Source of the DNA: PHAA01 sp040217755
GTDB lineage: Bacteria; Bacillota; Syntrophomonadia; Syntrophomonadales; Syntrophomonadaceae
Assembly: GCA_040217755.1 (NCBI GenBank)
Contig: JBEHWJ010000001.1
Location: 62,001 to 126,000, forward strand
Length of the DNA stretch: 64,000 bases
Direction: 5' to 3'
The first letter of the stretch is position 1. Each line of letters begins with the position of its first letter. Below the pieces are notes generated by a model. It saw only the letters and a program-made list of their open reading frames with translations, made no database searches and was not told the origin of the DNA. Made by a program: the position numbers and the translations under genes. Positions 16,860 through 25,575 of this stretch are shown one piece after another.

Positions 16860-16966
16860 AAAAAAAGGCTTGGAGCAAGGCAAGAGGAATACCCGTGATT
16901 GAGTCGCACATAAGGTACTTCGATTGAACGGGAATTCTGCATTAATGCAGCTATCAGCCTTTTTTT
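16860..16966 (+). repeat. 107-bp element bounded by an 11-bp inverted repeat
   Basis: AAAAAAAGGCT (16860-16870) pairs perfectly with AGCCTTTTTTT (16956-16966). Just inside the right arm is CTGCATTAATGCAG (16937-16950), itself a perfect palindrome, and CCCGT (16902-16906) can pair with ACGGG (16928-16932). The T run after the stem could serve as a terminator for metK or for a small RNA starting near 16850. I found no coding signal with a ribosome-binding site in the 282 bases between metK and priA. Confidence 0.5.
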
Positions 16967-16975
16967 ACAGTCTGG

Positions 16976-16997
16976 GGCGGGTTTCCCGCCTTTTGTT
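16976..16997 (+). terminator. Rho-independent terminator before priA
   Basis: GGCGGG-TTT-CCCGCC followed by TTTTGTTG. It separates the metK transcript from priA. Confidence 0.8.
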
Positions 16998-17053
16998 GCA
17001 TTATCAGGCCGGAGTTGCCTATCATCAAATATAGGCGCCGCGGGGTGAGAGAA

Positions 17054-19444
17054 TTGAAAACGGTTGAATTGGTGATCAATCTGTCCACCAGCAAGTTGAA
17101 TGCCACCTTTACCTACCTGGTACCGCCCCAATATGAGGACGAAGCGGTATTCGGCAAAAGGGTGCTGGTGGATTTCGGGGGCCGCCGGGAAGAAGGATTC
17201 ATCGTAGCCGAGGACCACATCCCCGACGGCGGTGAGTTAAAACCGATACTGAAAGTACTCGATACCGACACTATATTCGAACCTGGCCTGCTGGCCCTGG
17301 CCCGGTGGATGGCAGACCACTATCTCTGCCCCTTGGCTGCCGTTCTAAATCTGATGGTGCCCAAGATCCTGCGTCAAAAAAAAGGCCGCATCTATTTGGC
17401 CGGAATAGACGAATTGGAATACGAACAGCTGGGCCGGCAAGGAGTGAAGCTGGATGCCGGGCTGATGGCTCTTCTGTGGGAAACAGGCGGGTTAAGCCAG
17501 AACCAGGTTCTGAAATATATAAATGAGGAAGATCTGCGGTACTGGACTGAGCAGGGTTATCTGATAACCACCGGTACTTATCACCTTGGCCGCCGGGTCA
17601 ACCGACCGCGCTCTTATATATTGGGAGCATTTGATCCGGATACCGATTTGCCGGCGCTGCACCGCAGGGCCCCTCGCCAGGCCGCCATTATGGAGATGCT
17701 GCTGCTAGATGGCCGCCTCGATGATGACGCCGGGTGTTCCGGTCTGCCCCCATCAAGCCTGAAAGCGCTGCTCAACAAGGGCTATATCCAGCTGCAGCCA
17801 GAGCAGGGGACGTCATCGGCCGAAGTGACTCTAACAGATGAACAGGGATGGGCCGCGGCCAGGATCGGAGAAGCATTGAGAAGCAGCGCCAGGACCGAGT
17901 TCCTCTTATTCGGGGTGACCGGGAGCGGCAAAACCGAGGTATATGTCCAGGCCGCCCGAGACGCTATAGAACAAGGCCGCGGGGTTCTGGTGCTGGTACC
18001 GGAAATCGCTCTGACCCGGCAGCTGGTTGAGGTATTTGCCTCCCGCATCCCTGATCTGGCAGTACTCCACAGCGCCATGTCGGCCGGGGAGCGTTATGAG
18101 GAATGGCGCCGTATCAAGACCGGTGAAGCCCGGCTGGTACTGGGAGCCAGATCGGCAGTCTTTGCTCCCATGCCGGACCTGGGCTTGATTATCATGGATG
18201 AAGAGCAGGAGAGCACTTATAAACAAGAAGAGGCTCCCCGCTACCATACCCGGGAGGTGGCCCGGTATAGAGCCAGCCAGGAATCGGCAGTGCTGATTTT
18301 GGGAAGCGCCACCCCCAGCCTGGAAACATTTCATGCGGCCTATACCGGTACACTGCAGTTGTTGCCGCTCTCGTGCCGGATCGGGGGCGGGCAGATGCCC
18401 CGAATATTCATAGAAGACCTCAAAAAGGCTTTCAGGAACGACGGCCAGGGCGGATATTTATCGCCCTTTCTGTGCGACAGGATCAGGGAAAACCTGGACC
18501 GGAGGGAACAGACCATCTTGTTCATCAACCGCCGGGGATATTCACCCATGACGGTGTGCTGGGAATGTGGTAATATTGCCTCGTGTCCCTCCTGCTCGGT
18601 AGGGATGACTTATCATAGCGATATCGGCGAGAACGTCTGTCATTACTGCAACCTCCACCTGCCAGCCGACAACCTTTGTCCGGTTTGCGGGGGTACGCAT
18701 CTACAGCTTATCGGAGCCGGTACACAAAGAATTGAAGAGCACATAAGGACTGTCTTTCCCCAGGCGGTTGTGGCCCGTTTGGACGTCGACAGCAGCCGCC
18801 GCAAGGGGGCTCAGAAATCGATCCTGGACCGTATGCGCAGCGGACAGATAGACATCCTGGTGGGAACCCAGATGGTGGCCAAAGGGTTGGACTTCCCCAA
18901 TGTATCTCTGGTCGGGGTAATCGATGCCGACGGGATGCTCAGCCTGCCCGATTTCCGGGCCGGGGAAAGATGCTTTCAGCTTCTGGTACAGGCGGCCGGT
19001 CGGGCCGGCCGCAGTAAAAGCCAGGGGGAAGTCGTCATACAAACGTTCAATCCTGACCACCCTATAATAAGCTTGGCGGCCAACCACGATTTTCAGGGCT
19101 TCTACGAATACGAAACCAATTTGCGGCGCAGGCTGAACTACCCTCCGTTCACCCGCCTGTTAAGACTGGTGATCAGCGGGGAGGACGAGACAGCAGTACA
19201 GAATGCGGCTGTGGCGGCATCCCATTTCATCGAGGAGAGAATCGATGCCAGTGAAGCCGATATCACCGTAATCGGCCCGGCATCATGCCCGATCGCCAAG
19301 GTAAGAAACCGCTACCGTCACCAGTTGATGGTGAAGTGCCGGGACCTGGCATTGCTGAGGAGCGTGGCCGCATATATTATGGCCAGACCTCCATCCAAAA
19401 ATGTTAAAATAGACATAGACTTTGATCCTGTAAGTACACTTTAA
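17054..19444 (+). CDS. priA: Primosomal protein N' (PriA helicase)
   Basis: A roughly 796-residue 3'-5' DNA helicase that restarts stalled replication forks. The N-terminal 3'BD domain begins VELVINLSTSKLNATFTYLVP. Walker A is FGVTGSGKTEVY near residue 288; Walker B is IMDEEQESTYKQEEAPRYH near 378, where the usual DEEH reads DEEQ. Eight zinc cysteines follow as four CxxC pairs near 500-550 (CWEC, CPSC, CHYC, CPVC), then the helicase motifs VGTQMVAKGLDFP and QAAGRAGR. Upstream in-frame starts at 17015 and 17045 would add residues not typical of the family; TTG 17054 follows GGGGTGAGA and matches the family N-terminus. Confidence 0.93.
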   Translation: MKTVELVINLSTSKLNATFTYLVPPQYEDEAVFGKRVLVDFGGRREEGFIVAEDHIPDGGELKPILKVLDTDTIFEPGLLALARWMADHYLCPLAAVLNLMVPKILRQKKGRIYLAGIDELEYEQLGRQGVKLDAGLMALLWETGGLSQNQVLKYINEEDLRYWTEQGYLITTGTYHLGRRVNRPRSYILGAFDPDTDLPALHRRAPRQAAIMEMLLLDGRLDDDAGCSGLPPSSLKALLNKGYIQLQPEQGTSSAEVTLTDEQGWAAARIGEALRSSARTEFLLFGVTGSGKTEVYVQAARDAIEQGRGVLVLVPEIALTRQLVEVFASRIPDLAVLHSAMSAGERYEEWRRIKTGEARLVLGARSAVFAPMPDLGLIIMDEEQESTYKQEEAPRYHTREVARYRASQESAVLILGSATPSLETFHAAYTGTLQLLPLSCRIGGGQMPRIFIEDLKKAFRNDGQGGYLSPFLCDRIRENLDRREQTILFINRRGYSPMTVCWECGNIASCPSCSVGMTYHSDIGENVCHYCNLHLPADNLCPVCGGTHLQLIGAGTQRIEEHIRTVFPQAVVARLDVDSSRRKGAQKSILDRMRSGQIDILVGTQMVAKGLDFPNVSLVGVIDADGMLSLPDFRAGERCFQLLVQAAGRAGRSKSQGEVVIQTFNPDHPIISLAANHDFQGFYEYETNLRRRLNYPPFTRLLRLVISGEDETAVQNAAVAASHFIEERIDASEADITVIGPASCPIAKVRNRYRHQLMVKCRDLALLRSVAAYIMARPPSKNVKIDIDFDPVSTL

Positions 19445-19455
19445 GGAGGGCAGAA

Positions 19456-19914
19456 ATGTCTGTCTATAGGATACTCACTGATCCTAACCCGGTATTGCGG
19501 CAAAAATGCGCGGAAATTAAAAAGATCAATGCCGGGGTGCTGAGAGTAGTGGAAAACATGCGCGATACCATGTATTTTGCCGAAGGAATAGGCCTGGCGG
19601 CGCCCCAAATCGGGGTGTCCAAACGGATCATCGTAGTAGACCCCGGGGATAACTACCTGGAAATAATAAACCCGGTGATAGTCTCCCGGGAGGGAGAACA
19701 AAACCGGAGCGAGGGGTGCCTCAGCGTACCTGGCAAAGTGGGATGGTGCAACCGGGCCCGTAAAGTGAGGGTAACCGGTCTGAATGCGCACGGAGATACC
19801 ATTGACCTGGAGGCGGAAGATTTATTGGCGCTGGTCCTGCAGCATGAGATCGATCATCTCGATGGGATCCTTTTCCCTGACAAAGCTACCCGCATGAGGA
19901 GCGACGATTTTTAG
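19456..19914 (+). CDS. def: Peptide deformylase
   Basis: A 152-residue iron/zinc enzyme that removes the formyl group from nascent proteins. All three motifs are present: GIGLAAPQIG near residue 45, EGCLSVPG near 90 (Cys metal ligand) and QHEIDHLDG near 131 (two His ligands and catalytic Glu). It is the short, standard form. AAGGAGGG ribosome-binding site. It lies 12 bases after priA and just before fmt, whose product performs the reverse reaction on initiator tRNA. Confidence 0.97.
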   Translation: MSVYRILTDPNPVLRQKCAEIKKINAGVLRVVENMRDTMYFAEGIGLAAPQIGVSKRIIVVDPGDNYLEIINPVIVSREGEQNRSEGCLSVPGKVGWCNRARKVRVTGLNAHGDTIDLEAEDLLALVLQHEIDHLDGILFPDKATRMRSDDF

Positions 19915-19937
19915 ATCCGATAGGGAGGAGAATGGTA

Positions 19938-20867
19938 TTGAAGGTAGTTTTCATGGGTACCTCCGATTTTGCCGTACCTTCGCTGGCCAGACTGGTTGAA
20001 TACAATTATAGTATCGCCGGCGTCGTTACCCAGCCGGACCGGCCCCGGGGACGGGGCAAAAAGATATCTTTTTCCCCGGTCAAGGAACTGTCGATAAAGT
20101 TAGGGTTGGAGATCTTTCAGCCCAACCGGATCGGTGACAGCGAGAGCACTGATGTCCTCCGCTATTGGGAACCGGACGTGATCGTGGTGGTCGCCTATGG
20201 GCAGATCCTTCCCGCTGAGGTCCTGGACCTGCCGCGGCTGGGTTGTATAAACGTACATGGCTCCCTTCTGCCCCATTACCGCGGCGCCGCTCCGATTCAA
20301 AGGGCCATCATGGCCGGGGACAAGGTGACGGGAGTTACCACCATGTTTATGAATACCGGATTGGACACCGGCGATATCATATTGCAGACCCCTATGGAGA
20401 TAGGCCTGGAAATGGACTTCGGCGAGGTCCACGATCTCTTGGCCCGGGCTGGTGCCGACCTGCTGCTGGACACCATGGCGGTCCTGGCCAGCGGGTCCAA
20501 CCCGCGCCGCAAGCAGGATGAGCATCGCATTTCGTACGCCCCCCGCCTAAGCAGGGAGGAAGAGAGAATCGATTGGCACCAGGATGCCATAACCATCAAA
20601 AACCATATCAGGGCACTGAGCCCCCAACCAGGCGCCTACACTTCATTAAGGGGTCAGCGTTTCAAGATTTTCCGGAGCCAGGTGCTCGAACCGGATATTG
20701 GTTCAAAGGCAGGCGAAATTGTAGATATCACTTCCGAAGGATTTGCTGTCCAAACCGGTAACGGGGTGCTGGAAATACTGGAGGTGCAGAAAGAAGGCAA
20801 AAAGAGGATTTCCAGTCTCGACTTTATGAAAGGATTTGGCCTGGAACCGGGAGAGATACTCTCCTAG
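19938..20867 (+). CDS. fmt: Methionyl-tRNA formyltransferase
   Basis: The roughly 309-residue enzyme formylates Met-tRNAi with 10-formyl-THF. The N-terminal hydrolase-like domain begins KVVFMGTSDFAVP and contains the folate and catalytic region CINVHGSLLPHYRGAAPIQ near residue 104, followed by NTGLDTGDI near 140. The C-terminal tRNA-binding OB domain begins near 205 (ALSPQPGAYT). ATG 19932 is one base after the GGGAGGAG ribosome-binding site, so TTG 19938, seven bases away, is chosen. Confidence 0.95.
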   Translation: MKVVFMGTSDFAVPSLARLVEYNYSIAGVVTQPDRPRGRGKKISFSPVKELSIKLGLEIFQPNRIGDSESTDVLRYWEPDVIVVVAYGQILPAEVLDLPRLGCINVHGSLLPHYRGAAPIQRAIMAGDKVTGVTTMFMNTGLDTGDIILQTPMEIGLEMDFGEVHDLLARAGADLLLDTMAVLASGSNPRRKQDEHRISYAPRLSREEERIDWHQDAITIKNHIRALSPQPGAYTSLRGQRFKIFRSQVLEPDIGSKAGEIVDITSEGFAVQTGNGVLEILEVQKEGKKRISSLDFMKGFGLEPGEILS

Positions 20868-20880
20868 GGGGTGCAGTCGT

Positions 20881-21633
20881 GTGGAAATAAAAAAGAGGAT
20901 CTATGTGGGCTTGCTGATGGTCAGCATGTTGTTGGTGGTAATCCTGGTTGGGGCAGTTTGGTTCCTGCTGCAGTACCGGGAGCTCTTGGTAGGCAGGGTA
21001 GTGCTAACAATAATCGCCGGTATTTTGGGAATCATATTCATGCTGGCTGGCATCGGCGTGCTGGCTATCATCATCATGATAGTAAAGTCGAAGAGCATCC
21101 CTTCCCTGGAGAGTTTTATTCGGATAGCCAATGAGATGCTGTTTCCGGTCACGCTTTTGACCGGCCGCCTGGCCGGCATAAGCAAGGAGAAAATACTGCA
21201 ATCGTATATAGCGGTCAACAATTACCTGGTTAAGTCCAAGAAACTGCTGTTGGATGGTCGGCAGGTGCTGATATTGCTGCCGCATTGCCTGCAGGATTCG
21301 GAATGTCCCCATAAGATAACCATGGACGTCAGCAACTGCAAACGTTGTCATAAATGTTGTGTATGCGACCTGATCGAATTGGGGGAAAAATACCATGCGG
21401 TGGTCAAAGTCGCTACCGGAGGGACCCTGGCCCGCAAGTTCATAGAGGAGGCCAGACCCCGCGGGGTGGTGGCAGTAGCCTGTGAAAGGGACCTGTCGCT
21501 GGGCATCCAGGACTCCACCCCCATACCGGTCATCGGAGTTTTGAACTGCCGTCCCAACGGTCCCTGTATCAATACCAACGTGGTGGTGGCAGATGTCGAA
21601 CAAGCCCTGCAGGAGATTTGTAAAGGAGGATGA
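20881..21633 (+). CDS. DUF116 membrane protein
   Basis: A 250-residue protein with two N-terminal membrane helices (about residues 8-31 and 40-67) and a cytoplasmic cysteine-rich DUF116 domain: LPHCLQDSECPHK near 140, NCKRCHKCCVCDL near 158, ACERDLSLG near 199 and LNCRPNGPC near 219. The cysteine spacing suggests metal or iron-sulfur binding, but the function of DUF116 is unknown. It is regularly found after fmt in Clostridia, and here it starts 13 bases after it. An in-frame ATG at 20836 lies inside fmt; GTG 20881 has a GGGGGTG ribosome-binding site and is preferred. Confidence 0.85.
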   Translation: MEIKKRIYVGLLMVSMLLVVILVGAVWFLLQYRELLVGRVVLTIIAGILGIIFMLAGIGVLAIIIMIVKSKSIPSLESFIRIANEMLFPVTLLTGRLAGISKEKILQSYIAVNNYLVKSKKLLLDGRQVLILLPHCLQDSECPHKITMDVSNCKRCHKCCVCDLIELGEKYHAVVKVATGGTLARKFIEEARPRGVVAVACERDLSLGIQDSTPIPVIGVLNCRPNGPCINTNVVVADVEQALQEICKGG

Positions 21634-21637
21634 ATAA

Positions 21638-22315
21638 GTGGGTTATTATTTGATCTTTATCATTCCGGCTTTGTTAATATCTTTGTATGCCCAGTTCAAT
21701 ATTAAAGCAACCTATAATAAATATTCCCGGATCACGTCCGCCCGCGGGACTACCGGGGCCAATGCCGCCGGGGTACTGCTGCAGCGCAACGGTTTGGGCG
21801 GCAAAGTAGCCATCAACCAGATCGCCGGCGATCTGACCGATAATTATGATCCGCGCAATAATACCTTGAATCTTTCCCAAAGCGTATACGGGAACACCTC
21901 GATAGCCGCCATCGGTGTGGCAGCCCATGAGGTGGGGCATGCCGTACAACACAGCGAGGGGTACGCCCCCCTGCAACTGCGGGCTTCAATCGTGCCGGTG
22001 GCCAATTTTGCATCTTCGGCTTCCTTCCCGATATTGTTGATCGGGTTCCTGTTCAACAGCATGAATCTGATACTGGCCGGCATAATACTATTCTCAGCCG
22101 TGGTGGTTTTTCATCTGGTCACCCTGCCGGTCGAATTCAACGCCTCCCAGCGGGCGGTGGCCCAATTGTCGTCAGCGGGGTTGGTCAGCCACGATGAAGT
22201 GCCGATGGTCAAAAAAGTCCTGGGCGCCGCGGCCATGACCTATCTGGCCGCCACTCTGACCGCGGTGGCCAATTTACTCTATTATGTGATGATTTTTATG
22301 GGCCGGGATGAATAA
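21638..22315 (+). CDS. YugP-like membrane zinc metallopeptidase
   Basis: The 225-residue protein is a zinc-dependent peptidase of the YugP family, an integral membrane protein of unknown substrate. The gluzincin motif HEVGHAVQH near residue 95 gives two zinc His and the catalytic Glu. An N-terminal helix (1-20) and two to three further helices (about 118-160, 200-222) frame it. The pre-motif NNTLNLSQSVY is typical. GTG start four bases after the DUF116 stop, with an AAAGGAGG ribosome-binding site. It belongs to the def-fmt-rsmB translation-related run. Confidence 0.9.
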   Translation: MGYYLIFIIPALLISLYAQFNIKATYNKYSRITSARGTTGANAAGVLLQRNGLGGKVAINQIAGDLTDNYDPRNNTLNLSQSVYGNTSIAAIGVAAHEVGHAVQHSEGYAPLQLRASIVPVANFASSASFPILLIGFLFNSMNLILAGIILFSAVVVFHLVTLPVEFNASQRAVAQLSSAGLVSHDEVPMVKKVLGAAAMTYLAATLTAVANLLYYVMIFMGRDE

Positions 22316-22341
22316 TACCGCCAACCGAAGAGGAGATATGG

Positions 22342-23733
22342 ATGAAATCAAGCAAACGAGGGCAGCGGGTTTCTGACCCGCGCCTGGCGGCCCTGCAAAT
22401 CATTTACCAGATATCCGAAAAAGGTGCCTATGCCAATCTGATCCTGGAACGGGAATTGGAGCGGGCGGCCGATATGCCGGCCCAGGACCGGCGCCTGGTA
22501 ACCGAACTGGTCAACGGGACCATCCGTATGTTAAAGCACCTGGACTGGGTGCTTGATCTTTTTTTGCAACGCCCGGTTGCGGCCCAGAATCCATGGCTGC
22601 GCAATGTCCTGCGTCTATCTCTCTACCAGCTGTTGTTCCTGGAAGGCATCCCGGACTATGCGGCTATCGATAGCGGGGTAGATTTGACCAGGAGTAAAGC
22701 CGGCCCCGGTTTGGCCGGCTTGGCCAATGGAGTCTTGCGCAATATCGCCCGTCACCGGGCGGACATCCGTTACCCGGAACCGCACGGCTCGGTGGATTTC
22801 TATGCGGTTTTTTATTCCCAACCGGAATGGCTGGTGGAGCGACTTTTAAATGAATACGACCGGCAACAGGTGGAAGGGATGCTGGCATATTTCAACTGCC
22901 GGCCGCAGGTGGTGCTGCGCAGCAACACCCTGAAGACCGACCGGGAGCAACTGATAGCCATCCTGTCCCGGGACGGCATAATCGGCCGGTTAAGTCCCCG
23001 GTCCCCCTGGGGCGTTTTGGTGGATGGGATGGAACGCAGCCTGGCCCAATCTGAAGCCTATCAGGCCGGTCTTTTCTATGTCCAGAACGAAGCCTCGATG
23101 CTGGCGGCAATTATCCTTGCCCCCCGGCCGGGCGCCACCGTCCTTGACCTGTGCTGCGGGGTGGGCGGCAAGACTACTTTCATCGCCGAATTGATGGGCA
23201 GCCAGGGTCGGGTAGATGCCTACGATATTCACAACCATAAAATCAATTTGCTAAAATCTAACTGTGATCGACTGGGATTATCGATCGTCAGCGGTCATCA
23301 GCAGGACCTAATGGCGCTGGCCTTGGAACCGCAGTCGGCGGACCGGGTGCTTCTGGATGCCCCCTGCTCCGGTCTGGGGGTATTGAACCGCCGTTCCGAT
23401 GCCCGCTGGCGCAGGACGCCCCAGGATTTGACCGACCTGCAGTCGCTGCAGGCCCGGATGCTCGAAAAAGCCGCCCCATGGGTGAAAAGCGGGGGAAGCT
23501 TGGTTTACTCCACCTGCACCATATTGAAGGCTGAGAATGAAGACCTGATCCAGGCGTTTCTGAGCCGGCACCCTGAGTTTATCCTGGATGGTTTCCAGGA
23601 TGAGATATCCTTTTTCCCGCTTGACCCCCATGATCTATATAACGCCAGCCGGGGCATGTTAACTATATTGCCGGGCAAATACGGCACCGATGGCATGTTC
23701 TACGCCAGGCTGAGGAGGATTGACAGCGCGTAA
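22342..23733 (+). CDS. rsmB: 16S rRNA m5C967 methyltransferase (RsmB/Sun)
   Basis: The 463-residue protein joins an N-terminal NusB-like RNA-binding domain (about 10-150) to a SAM methyltransferase domain. Motif I reads VLDLCCGVGGKTT near 265, instead of the more usual DxCAAPGGKT; the two cysteines of the m5C mechanism are in LDAPCSGLG near 339 and YSTCTILKAENED near 392. It methylates C967 of 16S rRNA. ATG start behind GAAGAGGAG. The next gene, rlmN, modifies 23S rRNA. Confidence 0.92.
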   Translation: MKSSKRGQRVSDPRLAALQIIYQISEKGAYANLILERELERAADMPAQDRRLVTELVNGTIRMLKHLDWVLDLFLQRPVAAQNPWLRNVLRLSLYQLLFLEGIPDYAAIDSGVDLTRSKAGPGLAGLANGVLRNIARHRADIRYPEPHGSVDFYAVFYSQPEWLVERLLNEYDRQQVEGMLAYFNCRPQVVLRSNTLKTDREQLIAILSRDGIIGRLSPRSPWGVLVDGMERSLAQSEAYQAGLFYVQNEASMLAAIILAPRPGATVLDLCCGVGGKTTFIAELMGSQGRVDAYDIHNHKINLLKSNCDRLGLSIVSGHQQDLMALALEPQSADRVLLDAPCSGLGVLNRRSDARWRRTPQDLTDLQSLQARMLEKAAPWVKSGGSLVYSTCTILKAENEDLIQAFLSRHPEFILDGFQDEISFFPLDPHDLYNASRGMLTILPGKYGTDGMFYARLRRIDSA

Positions 23734-23734
23734 T

Positions 23735-24814
23735 ATGAACTCAGTTATCAAAACCGAGCTTCTGGGGATGGACTTGAAAAGCCTGGAATCATATGTGCAG
23801 TCATTGGGTGAACCCCGTTTCCGGGCCAAACAGATATACGCCTGGATTTACCGTAAAGCGGTCAGCTCTTTCTATGAGATGTCGGATATCCCCAAAGAAC
23901 TCAGAGTCAGCTTGGACGCCGCCGCCCAGATTTCCATACCACGGGTCTTGAAACAGCGGGTTGCGGCCGACGGTACCCGCAAATTTTTATTCGAGATGAA
24001 CGACAAGAAGAAGATCGAAACGGTCGTCATCCCCCAAAGCCGGGACAAGTATCCCCGCTATTCACTGTGCATTTCCACCCAGGTTGGATGCCCGGTGGGG
24101 TGCCTGTTCTGCGCTACCGGTCAATCGGGTTTCCAGCGCAACCTCAAGGCTTATGAAATGGTCGGTCAGGTGCTGGGCTCGCGGCGGGAGATGGCCCGCA
24201 AGTTCAAAACCGACCGGGAATTGATCACTCATGTTGTGTATATGGGCATGGGCGAGCCGATGCTGAATTACGATGCGGTGATCAGTTCCATCCATACCCT
24301 TAACGATCATAAGGGCATCAATATCGGCCAGAGACACATCACCATATCAACCGCGGGCGAGGTCAATGGCATCAGAAGACTGGCGGAGGAAGATCTGCAG
24401 GTTACCCTGGCCATCTCCCTGCATGCCTGTAATGACAATCTGAGGGACCGGTTGATCCCGCTTAACCGCAAATACCCCCTCCAGCTTGTGCTGGAAGCGG
24501 TGCGCTATTATACTGAGCGCACCAACCGCCGGGTCACTTTTGAGTACATCATGCTGGACGAGGTCAACATGAGGCCGGAAGATGCCCGGGCTATGATATC
24601 ATTAATCAAACCACTGCTGGCTAACGTTAACCTAATTCCTTATAATGAAGTCAACGGTCTGGAGTACAAAAAACCCCCCTCCACCACAATAAGACGATTT
24701 TACAACCTGCTGGCCGATGGGGGTCTGAATGTTACCCTGCGGGAAGAACATGGCGGAGACATCGAAGCCGCCTGCGGACAATTGAGCGTCAACCGAGAGC
24801 GTCAGACATTGTAA
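23735..24814 (+). CDS. rlmN: 23S rRNA A2503 / tRNA A37 methyltransferase RlmN
   Basis: The 359-residue radical-SAM enzyme forms 2-methyladenosine. The [4Fe-4S] motif is CPVGCLFC (CxxxCxxC) near residue 118; GMGEPMLNYDAV near 170 binds SAM; the mechanistic Cys is in EEHGGDIEAACGQL near the C-terminus. The family N-terminus (LLGMDLKSLESYV) begins just after ATG 23735. A TTG at 23720 is in frame but only one base from the GAGGAGG site, while the ATG is 16 bases away; the ATG is kept because it fits the family length. Confidence 0.94.
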   Translation: MNSVIKTELLGMDLKSLESYVQSLGEPRFRAKQIYAWIYRKAVSSFYEMSDIPKELRVSLDAAAQISIPRVLKQRVAADGTRKFLFEMNDKKKIETVVIPQSRDKYPRYSLCISTQVGCPVGCLFCATGQSGFQRNLKAYEMVGQVLGSRREMARKFKTDRELITHVVYMGMGEPMLNYDAVISSIHTLNDHKGINIGQRHITISTAGEVNGIRRLAEEDLQVTLAISLHACNDNLRDRLIPLNRKYPLQLVLEAVRYYTERTNRRVTFEYIMLDEVNMRPEDARAMISLIKPLLANVNLIPYNEVNGLEYKKPPSTTIRRFYNLLADGGLNVTLREEHGGDIEAACGQLSVNRERQTL

Positions 24815-24855
24815 TGTTGCATATAATAGTTACAGTAGATATTCCGAGGTGAAGT

Positions 24856-25563
24856 ATGAAGTCGGCCGGTCTTTCCGATATTGGATTGCACAGAAAGAGG
24901 AATGAGGATAGTTACTTCATAGATGAAGATCAGGGTATCTTTATCGTCTGTGATGGGATGGGAGGCCACCGGGGCGGAGATGTTGCTTCACGCCTGGCGG
25001 TGCAGACGATCAGGGAGCATCTGGATTTGACCGGGGTGGAGGAGATGCCCCCCCTCCTGAACCAGGCCGTACAGGCCGCCAATATAACCATTAACAGGAT
25101 GGGCAATGCCGATGATTCGCTGCGCGAGATGGGGACCACCGTCACGGCGGCCATCATCCGCGACAATCATCTGACCGTGGCCCACGTCGGCGACAGCAGT
25201 CTGTACTACTTCCATACCGGCACTCTGTCCAAGATCACCCGGGACCATACCCTGGCGGCACAGATGAAAGCCGATGGCATCTTCACCAATGGCGACCTTC
25301 CCACAAATTCTTACAGCCATATCCTCACCCGGGCGGTGGGAGTCGAGGCGGAGGTCAGTATAGATATATACCAGCAGGCGATAAGCAGGGGAGACTGGAT
25401 CTTGATTTGCAGCGACGGCTTGACCGACCTGGTGACGGACGTTGAAATCGCCGGGTTGATGGTCACGGCGACCGAACCGGCTATAACTGCCCGTGCCCTG
25501 CTGGACACTGCCCTGGATAAAGGCGGTTATGATAATATTACGGTTATAGTCGTAAGCATTTAA
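24856..25563 (+). CDS. prpC: PP2C-type protein phosphatase (PrpC/Stp)
   Basis: A 235-residue metal-dependent Ser/Thr phosphatase that reverses PrkC phosphorylation. PP2C motifs are complete: GLHRKRNEDSYF near residue 10, VCDGMGGHRGGDVAS near 35, HVGDSSLYYF near 111, ICSDGLTDLV near 184 and GGYDNITVIVV at the end, supplying the metal-binding Asp residues. No membrane segment. It is paired with prkC 12 bases downstream, the usual Firmicutes arrangement. Confidence 0.94.
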   Translation: MKSAGLSDIGLHRKRNEDSYFIDEDQGIFIVCDGMGGHRGGDVASRLAVQTIREHLDLTGVEEMPPLLNQAVQAANITINRMGNADDSLREMGTTVTAAIIRDNHLTVAHVGDSSLYYFHTGTLSKITRDHTLAAQMKADGIFTNGDLPTNSYSHILTRAVGVEAEVSIDIYQQAISRGDWILICSDGLTDLVTDVEIAGLMVTATEPAITARALLDTALDKGGYDNITVIVVSI

Positions 25564-25575
25564 ATAGGAGGTAAA

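Noticed and set aside
16870..16934. TnpB-like C-terminal coding remnant in the metK-priA gap
   Set aside because: A 22-codon frame ending in ESHIRYFD recalled insertion-sequence endings, but it is too short, starts after a stop codon and has no second supporting block.
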